This document shows, piece after piece, positions 1 through 8,843 of a DNA stretch of 64,000 nt (within the stretch, counting starts at the first letter, position 1; the number at the start of each line of letters is the position of its first letter). The notes beneath the pieces were generated by a model, which was not told the origin of the DNA, did not search any database, and saw only the letters and a program-made list of their open reading frames with translations. The position numbers and the translations under genes are program-made. Source of the DNA: an uncultured Rhodospirillaceae bacterium (GTDB lineage: Bacteria > Pseudomonadota > Alphaproteobacteria > Reyranellales > Reyranellaceae); NCBI GenBank assembly GCA_945952105.1, contig CAMFGZ010000001.1, forward strand, positions 62,001-126,000, given 5' to 3'.

Positions 1-1826
1 TCGGTCATGTAGCCGAGGTTGGGCAGGTGCTGGTCGTTGAACACGTAGTTGATCTGCGTGATCAGCGACGCCCAGAACGGCGTGGCGGCGCTGGTGCCGC
101 CCTCTCCAACCAGGCCCGTCATGTCCGCGCCGGGCGTGGTGTAGAACATGTTGCCGCCAGCCGGTGCAACCACGTCGGGCGTGCCTCGACCGGTCAGGCC
201 CAGCGCCGTGTAGATCGCCGAGGTGAGGCCGTAGTCGATCTGGTAGTCCGGTGTGGCCTGAGTCGTGTCCATGCCGCCGGAGCCGGTATTGTTGGTCTGG
301 TAGGAACTGCCGCTGCCGCCGTTGCCGCCCACGAAGGTCTGATGATCGGTGGTCTCGTATTCATTCCACACCGTTTCGACCAGCCAGTCGCCCAGCGCTG
401 CGGTGCTGGGCAGGTGGCTGAGGCCACCGCTCATGAGCTGCCACAGCGTCGGGGCATAGCCACCTATGGCCAGATAGTAGATCGGCCAGAAGTTCAGATT
501 CCCGCTCGTGCCGTTCAGCGTCGGATCTTGCGCCGCGGTGCCCAGGGTCGAGAGTGACGACCCGCCGACGAGGATGTTGTAAGGGCTGGTCTGGTTGTTC
601 TCGACGGTGGCGAGACCGTTGGCAGTCTGAAATCCCGAGCCGCCGTCGCCCAAGGCGATCATCGTCGTCTGGTTGGCCAGCGCGGCGTCCACATAGAGCT
701 GCATGTAGGCGTAATAGAAGGGCGAAGCCGGCGCGAGGTACTGGGCGTCGCCCCAAGAGTTGGTGGTGACCGGCGCGGGCGGCACCGACTGCGTGTTGCC
801 GAGATTGGAGGCCGTACCAAAGATCGAACTCTGGATGGCCGTGAAGACGCCGGACTGGGCGTTGCCGTTCACCACGTTGTCGCCGGAGCCGTTATAGAGG
901 GCGAGGTTGCTGTTGGGATTGACGGCCGCGACGATGCCAACGTCGAGCGAACGCTCGCCTTCGATGCCGTTCTGGCCATTGATGCCCTGCACGAAAACGG
1001 CTCCGGTGCCGCTGGTGCCGACGGCGGTGAGATAGGCGGCCAGCCGTGACTCGAATTGGGTGCCGGTCTCGTCGCCGGACAGGGAGGTGCCGACGCCCGG
1101 CTCGATAAGGCCGATCGTGCCGGTCTGGTAATTGGCGCCGTTCAGCGGAAAGTCGTAGAGCTCGCCGAATTTTTGCGGTGCGGTATTCGGTACGTCGGCG
1201 GCGTTACCGATGCTCTGCCAGCCCGCGTCCAGTGTCACCGACCGGCCCGCCGGCGCCATGTCGGTCGCCGCGGGCGCCGTTGACTGGTCGAGCCAAAGGC
1301 CCGCGACCGTGAGCTGGCTCGGGAGCGACAGCGAGCCGTTCCAGTACCAGACCTCGCCCTGCTGACCGCCGGTCGGCGAATACTTGAGCGGCGTATCGGG
1401 ACCGAACAGCGCTTTCCATTCGGCCTGGGTATTGATCTCCACCCAGATCGTGCGGGAGGCGGCGGATGAGATGTAGTTGCTGTTGCTGCTGTCGAGGACT
1501 GTCAGCCCGAGCGTGTCCTTGATGAAGGCGACGGAGCTGTTGTACTGCGCGACGTCGGCGCCGTAGGTCGTCCACAGAGAGTTGGCATCGTTCAGCGCCT
1601 GCAGCGTGACCTGCCGGCTGCCCCAGTCGCCCGCCAGCATCGACGTCGGATCGTTCGCGCGATCGAGAACCAGGGCCACGTTGATGCCGTACGAGGAACC
1701 GTTGGGAAAATCCCCGCCGTCGGTCATCTGATATGCGTGCTCGACCGTCTGACTCTGGTCCGCGATGCCATAGCCGGAATATTCGAGGAAGGTCGAGTTG
1801 GCGATCGGATTGTACGTCGTCGGCAT
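1..1826 (-). CDS. Sedolisin-like (S53) serine-carboxyl protease, 3' end cut by window edge
   Basis: An open frame runs leftwards from an ATG at 1826 and leaves the window, giving at least 608 residues. The S53 catalytic signature is visible: a Glu/Asp pair in ERSLD (E291, D295), the oxyanion Asp in ALGDGGSG (D394) and the nucleophile in GEGGTSAATPFW (S579). The family is acid-active endopeptidases related to subtilisin. The N-terminus (MPTTYNPIANST) has no signal peptide and no obvious classical propeptide of about 180 residues ending just before a mature domain, so export by a C-terminal signal (type I secretion) is possible but cannot be seen here. The region upstream (1827-1954) would hold its promoter. 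The family call is firm; substrate and localisation are unknown. Confidence 0.85.
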   Translation of the reverse strand, partial: MPTTYNPIANSTFLEYSGYGIADQSQTVEHAYQMTDGGDFPNGSSYGINVALVLDRANDPTSMLAGDWGSRQVTLQALNDANSLWTTYGADVAQYNSSVAFIKDTLGLTVLDSSNSNYISSAASRTIWVEINTQAEWKALFGPDTPLKYSPTGGQQGEVWYWNGSLSLPSQLTVAGLWLDQSTAPAATDMAPAGRSVTLDAGWQSIGNAADVPNTAPQKFGELYDFPLNGANYQTGTIGLIEPGVGTSLSGDETGTQFESRLAAYLTAVGTSGTGAVFVQGINGQNGIEGERSLDVGIVAAVNPNSNLALYNGSGDNVVNGNAQSGVFTAIQSSIFGTASNLGNTQSVPPAPVTTNSWGDAQYLAPASPFYYAYMQLYVDAALANQTTMIALGDGGSGFQTANGLATVENNQTSPYNILVGGSSLSTLGTAAQDPTLNGTSGNLNFWPIYYLAIGGYAPTLWQLMSGGLSHLPSTAALGDWLVETVWNEYETTDHQTFVGGNGGSGSSYQTNNTGSGGMDTTQATPDYQIDYGLTSAIYTALGLTGRGTPDVVAPAGGNMFYTTPGADMTGLVGEGGTSAATPFWASLITQINYVFNDQHLPNLGYMT

Positions 1827-1954
1827 GGCGGCGCTTTCGCGAGAGGTTCGGTTGGCGCAGATAATGCCAAGCGTACCTCCGTCGCGCCAAGTCAAAGGCT
1901 GAAGGAGGCTCGTGAATTTTTTGCACTTCCTAAGCTGACGACACAGACACTGTA

Positions 1955-2248
1955 GTGAGCCGGCGCCACGTTTCCTGCACGTCGTTGGCCGGCGCGGAAT
2001 CCCCCGCCTGGAGTATTGGCGCCGAAGGCGGGCTCATCGAAGGCGGCACCAGGGGGGGGGCCAAGGCAGAGGACGAGGCCAACCCGGTCGAATGCGGCAC
2101 ATGTGCAATCGCACCGGCCTGTGAACTCACCGGCATGCTGGACCAGGCGCTGGCCGCCTTCCGGGCGGCACCCGATCGCTACGCCCTGAGCGACCTGTTG
2201 AAGCGACCGGCGAAGCCGATGAAGCTGCTGGTCGTAGGGGCCTCTTGA
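1955..2248 (+). CDS. Small hypothetical protein (weak call)
   Basis: A 97-codon frame starts with GTG at 1955 and ends just before the next gene. The C-terminal half looks protein-like (CGTCAIAPACELTGMLDQALAAFRAAP, then DRYALSDLLKRP), with two close cysteine pairs and a helical stretch. The N-terminal half is low-complexity and contains a run of nine G (2052-2060), where a sequencing or slippage frameshift could change the reading. No ribosome binding site is obvious. I do not recognise a family. An alternative is that only the part from the ATG near 2135 is real, or that nothing here is coding. Confidence 0.35.
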   Translation: MSRRHVSCTSLAGAESPAWSIGAEGGLIEGGTRGGAKAEDEANPVECGTCAIAPACELTGMLDQALAAFRAAPDRYALSDLLKRPAKPMKLLVVGAS

Positions 2249-2280
2249 ATTGTCGCTGCAAACCCATAGCCTGTTGCGTG

Positions 2281-2661
2281 ATGTCGAAGCCGGTACGCTC
2301 CCTTCTGATGCTCGGAACGTTGATCCTCGCGATCGCGACATTCCTGCTGCCGGGCGCGGCGAGCGCGAAGCTCTGCCATGACCCTATGCATGCCGCTGCC
2401 AGCGAGCCGCCGCCCGCGGCAGATACGGCTCCCGCCAAGCGCCAGATGGCTGCTGCGCCACTTGCCTCCATGAACGCCGGTCGCTGCTGCGGCGCGGTAT
2501 GCAAGAACGCGCCCTGCTTCGGCGGCAAGAGCTTGACCTTCGTCCCGTGGTCGGACGCGTTCGTTGCATCCGGTGGACCGCCGCCGGACGCTGCCCCGGT
2601 CGGACTTCTCGTGGGCAGTACGCCACGGAGCTTGAGGAAGCCGCCGAAATTCGTCGCCTGA
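2281..2661 (+). CDS. Small secreted Cys/His-containing protein
   Basis: 126 residues from the ATG at 2281. The first ~29 residues form a clear Sec signal peptide (MSKPVRSLL, a hydrophobic core, then PGAASA). The mature part contains CHDPMHAA, a Pro/Ala linker, then RCCGAVCKNAPCFGG, followed by an arginine/lysine tail (RSLRKPPKFVA). Cys and His clustering suggests a periplasmic metal or redox role, but no family is recognised. A longer frame begins at 2245, but the signal peptide at 2281 argues for the internal start. Confidence 0.6.
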   Translation: MSKPVRSLLMLGTLILAIATFLLPGAASAKLCHDPMHAAASEPPPAADTAPAKRQMAAAPLASMNAGRCCGAVCKNAPCFGGKSLTFVPWSDAFVASGGPPPDAAPVGLLVGSTPRSLRKPPKFVA

Positions 2662-2785
2662 TTCGCCCCGCGGACCGGGGCCTTCCCGCGGATCACGACG
2701 AAGGATCAATCGAATGTCTGTGTCTCCCACTGCCTCTCCCGCGGTGGTCACGCCGCCGTCTTACCAGCCGGCGAGGCGATAGATC

Positions 2786-3178
2786 ATGCCGCTGAACTGG
2801 ACCATCAACTCGCGCGAGGCGCTGTTCATCGTAACGGCCGAAGGTCTCGTAGACCGGGCAGACGTGGACCGCATGCTAGATGTCATGGTGGGGTCGAACG
2901 TCCTGGGCTACCGCAAGCTGTTCGATGGAAGTGCGGGCGACACAAGGATGAGCGCGGTCGAAATCCTTGCCCTGGGGGTGCGCATGCGCGAGTTGCATGC
3001 GGCAGGCTCGATAGGCCCGCTGGCGGTCGTGCTGCCCGAGGAAAAGTACGCGCTCCTGTCGCGTGTGCTGGGCATGCTGGCCGCGGCGAGGCGCCCCATG
3101 CGCATCTTCAGCGACCCCGTGAAAGCCCGCGAGTGGCTGGAGTCTTCCGCCATTCGAGCGAGCGGGCCGGCTCGCTAG
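2786..3178 (+). CDS. SpoIIAA-like (STAS-fold) protein, paralogue A
   Basis: 130 residues. The pattern NWTINSREALFIVTAEG, then VLGYRKLFDG, then RPMRIFSDPVKAREWL matches the SpoIIAA-like/STAS-type small proteins of Proteobacteria, whose exact role is unknown. A paralogue lies at 21771-22178 with the same length and the same landmarks. The 3' end overlaps the convergent radical SAM gene by 71 bp (3108-3178), so the two coding ends occupy the same DNA on opposite strands. No neighbouring kinase or phosphatase suggests an anti-sigma system. Confidence 0.75.
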   Translation: MPLNWTINSREALFIVTAEGLVDRADVDRMLDVMVGSNVLGYRKLFDGSAGDTRMSAVEILALGVRMRELHAAGSIGPLAVVLPEEKYALLSRVLGMLAAARRPMRIFSDPVKAREWLESSAIRASGPAR

Positions 3179-4793
3179 GATTTCGAGGCGAGCGCCAGGT
3201 TCCATTGTCGATCTCGGCGATCTGACGCGCCATCTCCCTCGACACGACGCGCGAGAAGGGGCCGAGATGGAGATAGAAGGCCGCCATCGTGCCCACCGCC
3301 TGCAGGGCGCCGGGATTGTCGCGCAGACAGTCGAGCATCGCCTTGAGGTAGTAGCCGATCAGCAGCGGCTGGCGCCGTCCCACCGCGCGCAGGAGCCGAT
3401 AGAGCGCGACCCAGTCGCCGCGCCCCAGGCCAAGCACGCGCGAGGAAGGCTTCGCGTCCGGCACTGGCTTGCGCGCAGGCCAGAAGCAGTCGAGCTGGCG
3501 AGCGGCGCGTCTCACGCGTCCAAAGAAGGCTCGCGGAGTGTAGATGCGGTCGATCACGTTCTTGTAGTCGGCCAGCACGTCGCGACGCTGCCGCAGCGTC
3601 TCGAAATTGAGTCCGATCAGGCACTGGTCGCCGCCTTCGCGGAGTTTGTTCTGCGTCCAGTCCTCCGGGAACAGGCGGTTCTCGCCCTCAAGGCGTCGCG
3701 TGAGCTGCGTGTTTGCCAGTGCCGTGAGCAGGCCGGCCATGCAGATCGCAATGCCGGCGTCCTCGATGCAGTCGACCATGCCGTCGGCGACGCTCGCCTT
3801 CTCGCTGTCGAAGCCCACGATGAAACCCGCGATCACGAACATGCCGTGGCGATGGATGCGGGCGACGCTGTCGCTGAGCGCCCTGCGGATGTTCTGCTTC
3901 TTCTGCGTCGCCACGAGCGTTTCGGCGTCGGGACTCTCGATGCCGATGAATACTACGAAGAAGCCGGCCTCGCGCATCAGCGCCAGCAGCGCCTCGTCGT
4001 CGGCCAGGTTCACCGAGGCCTCGGTCGAGAAGACGAACGGATAATCGTGCCTCTTCTGCCAGGAGATGAGCGCGGGCAGGAATTCCTTCACCGCCTTCTT
4101 GTTGCCGATGAAATTGTCGTCGACGAAATCCAAGTGGCCACGATAGCCGCTGCGCCATATCGCCTCCAACTCGGCCAGCATCTGCGCCGTGGTCTTAACG
4201 CGGGGGCGGCGGCCGTAGAGTTCGATGATGTCGCAGAACTCGCAGGTGAAGGGGCAGCCGCGCGAGAACTGGACGGCGAGGTAGAGATAGTCGCCGCGCT
4301 TCAGCAGGTCGTAGCGCGCTACCGGCGTCGTGGTGACGTCGACCTTGAATTTTTCGGCGGTGAACGTGCCACGCCGCTCGCCGGCTTCCCATGCGGAGAT
4401 GAAATCGCGGATCACCACTTCGGCTTCGCCTACCACGACGAAGTCGGCATGAGCATAGTATTGTGGCTCGGAGGTAACGTCGGGCCCCCCGACGACCACC
4501 GGCTTGCCGCCTGCCTGTGCGAGTTCGACCACTTCCAGGCAATCGGGACGCTGGACGGTCATGCCTCCGGTCATCACCATATCTGCCCAAGCGATATCGT
4601 CGGTGCTTACCTGGTCTATGTTCTGGTCGACCAGCCGGCATGTCCATTCGATCGGCAGCAGCGCCGCGACGGTCAGAAGCCCGAGCGGGATGGCCGAGTG
4701 GCGCGCACCGCCTGCTTCACACGTCGCCTTGTTGTTCCAGAACGTCGCCTGCGGGAATCGCGGCGAAACAAGAAGAACGTTGCAACGCTTCAT
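3108..4793 (-). CDS. B12-binding-domain radical SAM protein (DUF4070-type C-terminus)
   Basis: 561 residues. An N-terminal cobalamin-binding-like Rossmann domain (about 1-150: NVLLVSPRFP, VVVGGPDVTS, HADFVVVGEAE) is followed by a radical SAM core with the [4Fe-4S] motif C180-PFT-C184-EF-C187, the FVDDNFIGNKK strand and FIGIESP. The C-terminal part (LREGGDQCLIGLNFETL, then FFGRVRRAARQL) resembles the DUF4070 region found in the hopanoid methylases HpnP and HpnR and relatives, so a methylation or other B12-dependent modification is likely; the substrate is unknown. It lies 46 bp downstream of paoC on the same strand and may be cotranscribed. Its end overlaps the convergent gene 2786-3178. Confidence 0.85.
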   Translation of the reverse strand: MKRCNVLLVSPRFPQATFWNNKATCEAGGARHSAIPLGLLTVAALLPIEWTCRLVDQNIDQVSTDDIAWADMVMTGGMTVQRPDCLEVVELAQAGGKPVVVGGPDVTSEPQYYAHADFVVVGEAEVVIRDFISAWEAGERRGTFTAEKFKVDVTTTPVARYDLLKRGDYLYLAVQFSRGCPFTCEFCDIIELYGRRPRVKTTAQMLAELEAIWRSGYRGHLDFVDDNFIGNKKAVKEFLPALISWQKRHDYPFVFSTEASVNLADDEALLALMREAGFFVVFIGIESPDAETLVATQKKQNIRRALSDSVARIHRHGMFVIAGFIVGFDSEKASVADGMVDCIEDAGIAICMAGLLTALANTQLTRRLEGENRLFPEDWTQNKLREGGDQCLIGLNFETLRQRRDVLADYKNVIDRIYTPRAFFGRVRRAARQLDCFWPARKPVPDAKPSSRVLGLGRGDWVALYRLLRAVGRRQPLLIGYYLKAMLDCLRDNPGALQAVGTMAAFYLHLGPFSRVVSREMARQIAEIDNGTWRSPRNPSEPARSLEWRKTPATRGLSRGR

Positions 4794-4839
4794 GAGACAA
4801 GCTGCAAGCTTGGCGGTACGATAGCTGTGGCACCGGCCA

Positions 4840-7041
4840 TCATGCCGGGGCCGGCATCGCGTTCAACAGCTTGTCGAGTGTGATGGGGTACTCCCGTACA
4901 CGGATGCCCGTCGCATTGTGGATCGCGTTGGCGATGGCTGCCGCGACCCCGCAGATGCCCAGTTCTCCGACGCCTTTGGCCTTCATGGGCGAAGACATGG
5001 GATCGGTCTCGTCGAGGAAGATAACCTCCTGGTGGGGGATGTCGGCGTGTACCGGCACCTCGTAGCCCGCGAGATCGTGATTGACGAAGAAGCCATGGCG
5101 CCTGTCGACCGCCAGTTCCTCCATCAAAGCGGCGCCGGCGCCCATGGTCATGGAGCCAATCACCTGACTGCGCGCAGACTTGGGGTTCAGGATGCGCCCA
5201 GCGGCGCAGACGACGAGCATGCGGCGCAGTCGTACCTCCGCAGTCGCCGTGTCCACACCGACCTCGACGAAATGCGCGCCGAAGGTCGCGAGCTGTGACT
5301 TCTTCGCGAGATCCCCGAATTCGATCGCATCCTCTGCCACGAGTTCGCGGTCCCTGGCGGCTTCGGAAAGCGCGATGGCGCGGTGCGCCGAAAGCACCTG
5401 GCCGTCTGCGAACCGTGCCTCTGAGGCATTCAGGCCAAGCTTCGCGACCACCGCCTCGCGCAACTTGATGCATGCGGCATAGACGCCCGAGGTCGCGGAA
5501 TTGGCGCCCCATTGGCCGCCCGAGCCGGCAGAAACCGGATAGGAGGAGTCGCCCAGCCGAACCACGACCTTGTGCAGAGGCACGCCCATCATCTCGGCGG
5601 CTGTCTGCGCGATGATCGTATAGCTGCCAGTGCCGATATCGGTCATGTCGGTCTCGACAGTCACGACACCGCTCGCATCAAGCCTCACGCGAGCCGCCGA
5701 CTTGTTCACCGGCGCGGCGCGATAGGCGGCGGCCATGCCGAGCCCCACCAGCCAGCGTCCATCCCGCACGGCCTTCGGCTCCTTCCTCGCGGCCCAGCCG
5801 AATCGCTCGGCCCCGGTACGTAGGCATTCCACGAGCCGGCGCTGTGAGAACTTCCGCCCCGGCTTCTCTGGATCGACTTGCGTGTCGTTGCGGATCCGGA
5901 ATTCGACCGGATCGAGGGAGAGCTTCTCCGCCATTTCATCCATGGCGATCTCGAGTGCCATCATGCCCGGCGCCTCGCCAGGCGCGCGCATGGCGTTGCC
6001 CTCGGGGAGGTCGAGAAAGGCGAGCCGTGTTGCCGTCAGTCGATGGGGGCCGGCATAGAGGATGCGGGTCTGATTGACCGCGGTCTCCGGCTTGCCGCCG
6101 GGCAAGTTGCCCGACCAGCTCTCATGACCGATCGCCGTTATCTTGCCATCTCTGGTCGCGCCGATGCGAAGGCGCTGGATGGTTGCCGGCCGATGCACCG
6201 TATTGTTGAACATGAGCGGCCGGGTCAACGCGACCTTCACGGGTCGTTTGGTGGCGCGCGCGCCAAGCGCCGCCAGCAACGCGTCGGCGCGCACCCAAAG
6301 CTTGCCGCCGAAGCCGCCCCCGACGAATGGCGAGACGAGATGGACCAGGTCCTTGGAGATGCCCAACGTCTTGGCGAGATCTCCAGTGCTCCAGTCGATC
6401 ATCTGGTTGGACGTCCAGATGGTGAGCTTGTCGCCTTCCCACGCCGCGATGGACGCGTGCGGCTCCATCATCGCGTGACCTTGGTCGGGGGTGGTATAGG
6501 TAGCGTCGAGCTTCACCGGCGCGCTTGCGAAGGCCCCCTCGAAATCGCCGACCTTGCTGTCGGCTTCGCTGTTGGTTCCTTGTGCAGGCTTGGCCGAATC
6601 CTTTGCTGCTGCGAGGTCGAATGCGCCCTTGGACGGCGCATAGTTGACCCGGATCAGGCTGGTGGCGTGACGTGCCTGTTCGAAAGTCCCGGCAACCACC
6701 AACGCGATGGCCTGATGATAGTGTTCGATCTCGGGGCCACCCAGCAGGCGCGCCGCATTGAACTTGCCCTTGCCGACCTTGCCCGCGTTCTCTGCCGTCA
6801 CCACGGCTAGGACGCCAGGCGCGGCTTCGGCCTCGGTGACATCCATCGAAGTGATGCGCCCCTTGGCGATCGCGGAGCCCAGCACATGGCCATAGGCCTG
6901 ATTCGGCGCGACGTCATGGCGCTCATACGCATAGGGAGCAGCGCCGGTGGTCTTCAACCGGCCATCGATGCGATCGACCGGCTGGCCGATCACCTTGAGC
7001 TGGTCGATCGGATTGATCGTTGCGGGCGTGTCGAACTTCAT
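4840..7041 (-). CDS. paoC: Aldehyde oxidoreductase molybdenum-binding subunit PaoC
   Basis: 733 residues, almost exactly the length of E. coli PaoC (732). It has the xanthine-dehydrogenase a/b hammerhead domain at the N-terminus (VIGQPVDRIDGRLKTTGAAPYAYE) and the molybdopterin cytosine dinucleotide binding domain (SPFVGGGFGGK, AMRAPGEAPGMMALE, DIGTGSYTIIAQTAAE, then KGVGELGICG with the Glu expected to act as catalytic base). It should oxidise aldehydes to acids in the periplasm together with PaoA and PaoB, protecting against reactive aldehydes. It is the third gene of the operon, with 3 bp separating it from paoB. Substrate specificity cannot be read from the sequence. Confidence 0.9.
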   Translation of the reverse strand: MKFDTPATINPIDQLKVIGQPVDRIDGRLKTTGAAPYAYERHDVAPNQAYGHVLGSAIAKGRITSMDVTEAEAAPGVLAVVTAENAGKVGKGKFNAARLLGGPEIEHYHQAIALVVAGTFEQARHATSLIRVNYAPSKGAFDLAAAKDSAKPAQGTNSEADSKVGDFEGAFASAPVKLDATYTTPDQGHAMMEPHASIAAWEGDKLTIWTSNQMIDWSTGDLAKTLGISKDLVHLVSPFVGGGFGGKLWVRADALLAALGARATKRPVKVALTRPLMFNNTVHRPATIQRLRIGATRDGKITAIGHESWSGNLPGGKPETAVNQTRILYAGPHRLTATRLAFLDLPEGNAMRAPGEAPGMMALEIAMDEMAEKLSLDPVEFRIRNDTQVDPEKPGRKFSQRRLVECLRTGAERFGWAARKEPKAVRDGRWLVGLGMAAAYRAAPVNKSAARVRLDASGVVTVETDMTDIGTGSYTIIAQTAAEMMGVPLHKVVVRLGDSSYPVSAGSGGQWGANSATSGVYAACIKLREAVVAKLGLNASEARFADGQVLSAHRAIALSEAARDRELVAEDAIEFGDLAKKSQLATFGAHFVEVGVDTATAEVRLRRMLVVCAAGRILNPKSARSQVIGSMTMGAGAALMEELAVDRRHGFFVNHDLAGYEVPVHADIPHQEVIFLDETDPMSSPMKAKGVGELGICGVAAAIANAIHNATGIRVREYPITLDKLLNAMPAPA

Positions 7042-7044
7042 GGC

Positions 7045-7995
7045 TCAGCCCCTCGCTTCGGCAAGCACGGACGAGAGTGCGCGCTCGGCCAGCGGCAGTT
7101 TGAAAGCGTTGTGCTCGGTCGGTTTTGCCTCGGCGAACAATCTCGCCGTGACGGCGCTGGCGCCTCCTGCAATCGCGGCGTCGGCGGCTTCCATGCGCCA
7201 AGGCTTGTGAGCCACGCCGCCCAAGGCGACGCGGCCGCTGCCGTCGGGCTGGACGATGGCCGCGACCGAAACGAGCGCGAAGGCATAGGAAGCGCGATCG
7301 CGAACCTTGCGATAGTGCTGTGAGCCACCCACCGGCTTCGGCAATGTGACGGCAGTGATGAATTCGCCCGCCTCGAGGGCGGAGTCGACATGCGGAGTAT
7401 CACCCGGCAGGCGATGGAACTCGGCGATCGGAACGGTGCGGGTTGCGCCCTGCGGCTTCACCGTCTCAACAGTCGCGTCCAGCACGCGCATCGCCACCGC
7501 CATGTCGCTGGGATGCGTGGCAATGCACGCGTCGCTGGCGCCGACCACGGCATGCTGGCGAGTGACGCCACCTATTGCCGAACAGCCGCTGCCGGGCCGA
7601 CGTTTGTTGCATGCCATGTTGGTGTCGTAGAAGTAGGGGCAGCGCGTGCGCTGCAGGAGATTGCCTGCCGTCGTTGCGCGGTTGCGCAATTGGCCCGAAG
7701 CGCCCGCCAGCAAGGCGCGGGTTAGCACGCCATAGTCGCGTCGCACGCGCGGATCAGCCGCCAGATCGGTATTGCGCACCAAAGCGCCGATACGCAGTCC
7801 GCCTTCAGGAGTAGCCTCGATCTTGTCGAGCGCGAGGCCGTTTACGTCGATGAGATGCGCCGGCGCCTCGATCTGCAGCTTCATCAGGTCGAGAAGGTTG
7901 GTGCCGCCGGCGATGAACCGCGCATCGGGCCGGCGCGCGGCCGCTTCGGCAGCCTCCGCTGGCGAGCCCACGCGCTCGTAAGTGAAGGGTTTCAT
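7045..7995 (-). CDS. paoB: Aldehyde oxidoreductase FAD-binding subunit PaoB
   Basis: 316 residues, close to E. coli PaoB (318). It carries the FAD-binding domain of molybdopterin dehydrogenases ([14 protein letters not shown], then the CO-dehydrogenase flavoprotein C-terminal domain with [10 protein letters not shown]). An insert with four cysteines ([19 protein letters not shown] followed by SGC and later DAC) matches the additional [4Fe-4S] site that distinguishes PaoB-type flavoproteins from other xanthine dehydrogenase medium subunits. Its ATG overlaps the stop of paoA by 4 bp, indicating translational coupling. Confidence 0.9.
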   Translation of the reverse strand: MKPFTYERVGSPAEAAEAAARRPDARFIAGGTNLLDLMKLQIEAPAHLIDVNGLALDKIEATPEGGLRIGALVRNTDLAADPRVRRDYGVLTRALLAGASGQLRNRATTAGNLLQRTRCPYFYDTNMACNKRRPGSGCSAIGGVTRQHAVVGASDACIATHPSDMAVAMRVLDATVETVKPQGATRTVPIAEFHRLPGDTPHVDSALEAGEFITAVTLPKPVGGSQHYRKVRDRASYAFALVSVAAIVQPDGSGRVALGGVAHKPWRMEAADAAIAGGASAVTARLFAEAKPTEHNAFKLPLAERALSSVLAEARG

Positions 7996-8636
7996 GCCTT
8001 GCTCACGGCGACTTCTGTAATCGCGTCGACGATGTTAGAATAGGCGCCGCAGCGGCAGAGATTGCCACTCATGCGCTCACGCAGTTCGGCGCCTGTTAGC
8101 TTAGGATTGCTATTCAGATCGGCCGTGACGTGACTCGGAATACCGGCTTCGATTTCTTCGAGCATGGCAACAGCGGAGCAGATCTGTCCCGGTGTGCAAT
8201 AGCCGCACTGGTAACCATCATGCTTGACGAAAGCTGTCTGCATCGGGTGAAGGCTCGAGGGTGAACCGAGACCCTCGACCGTAGTAATGCTGCCGCCTGG
8301 ATGCATGACTGCGAGAGTCAGGCAGGAATTTATACGCCTCCCGTCCAGTATCACCGTACAGGCCCCACACTGACCATGATCGCAGCCTTTCTTCGTTCCG
8401 GTCAGATGCAGTTCCTCGCGCAGCGCATCCAGCAGGGTAGTGCGTGGATCGAGGTCTAGATTCCGAGGCCTGCCATTTACGGAGAACGAAACCTTGAGGG
8501 TGGCAACGGCCCTGCCGTTTGCCGCGGGCGTGACGGGGGCTTGCGCCCGCGCCGGGGCGCTGCCGATAGCGGCGGTGGTCGCAGCCGCGGCGATCACGCT
8601 GCGACGCCGAAGTTCGTGCTGTGGGGGGCTTGCCAT
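7992..8636 (-). CDS. paoA: Aldehyde oxidoreductase [2Fe-2S] subunit PaoA, Tat-exported
   Basis: 214 residues from the ATG at 8636, chosen over a much longer upstream frame because AGGAG lies 5 bases before it and a twin-arginine signal follows directly ([12 protein letters not shown], then APARAQA). The plant-type [2Fe-2S] domain is shown by [18 protein letters not shown] and NSCLT, and the second [2Fe-2S] domain by [14 protein letters not shown] and GNLCRCGAY. It passes electrons from the molybdenum site to FAD. The Tat signal implies the folded PaoABC complex is exported to the periplasm by this subunit. It is the first gene of the operon. The MocA/PaoD maturation factor is not adjacent. 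Confidence 0.92.
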   Translation of the reverse strand: MASPPQHELRRRSVIAAAATTAAIGSAPARAQAPVTPAANGRAVATLKVSFSVNGRPRNLDLDPRTTLLDALREELHLTGTKKGCDHGQCGACTVILDGRRINSCLTLAVMHPGGSITTVEGLGSPSSLHPMQTAFVKHDGYQCGYCTPGQICSAVAMLEEIEAGIPSHVTADLNSNPKLTGAELRERMSGNLCRCGAYSNIVDAITEVAVSKA

Positions 8637-8843
8637 GACGGCTCTCCTGAGGGGCGCCTGCGGGGGCGATGGCGCTGTTGCTTGGCCAACGCCCCCTGTC
8701 GCCTTGAAGTTGCGCGCCATCCCACGGCGAAGTTGGTTTGCGTGGCACCTGCGAAGACGGCTCGACTGGCGTTTGACATGGCGCAAGGCGCGCGCGCGCC
8801 GGGCGGCCCAATGTTCCTGTGCATCATCCCGGAGGGACCTGAC

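Noticed and set aside
3267..4883. 538-codon plus-strand frame opposite the radical SAM gene
   Set aside because: Low-complexity Arg/Ala/Glu translation with no domain; the minus strand has the CxxxCxxC motif and B12 domain.
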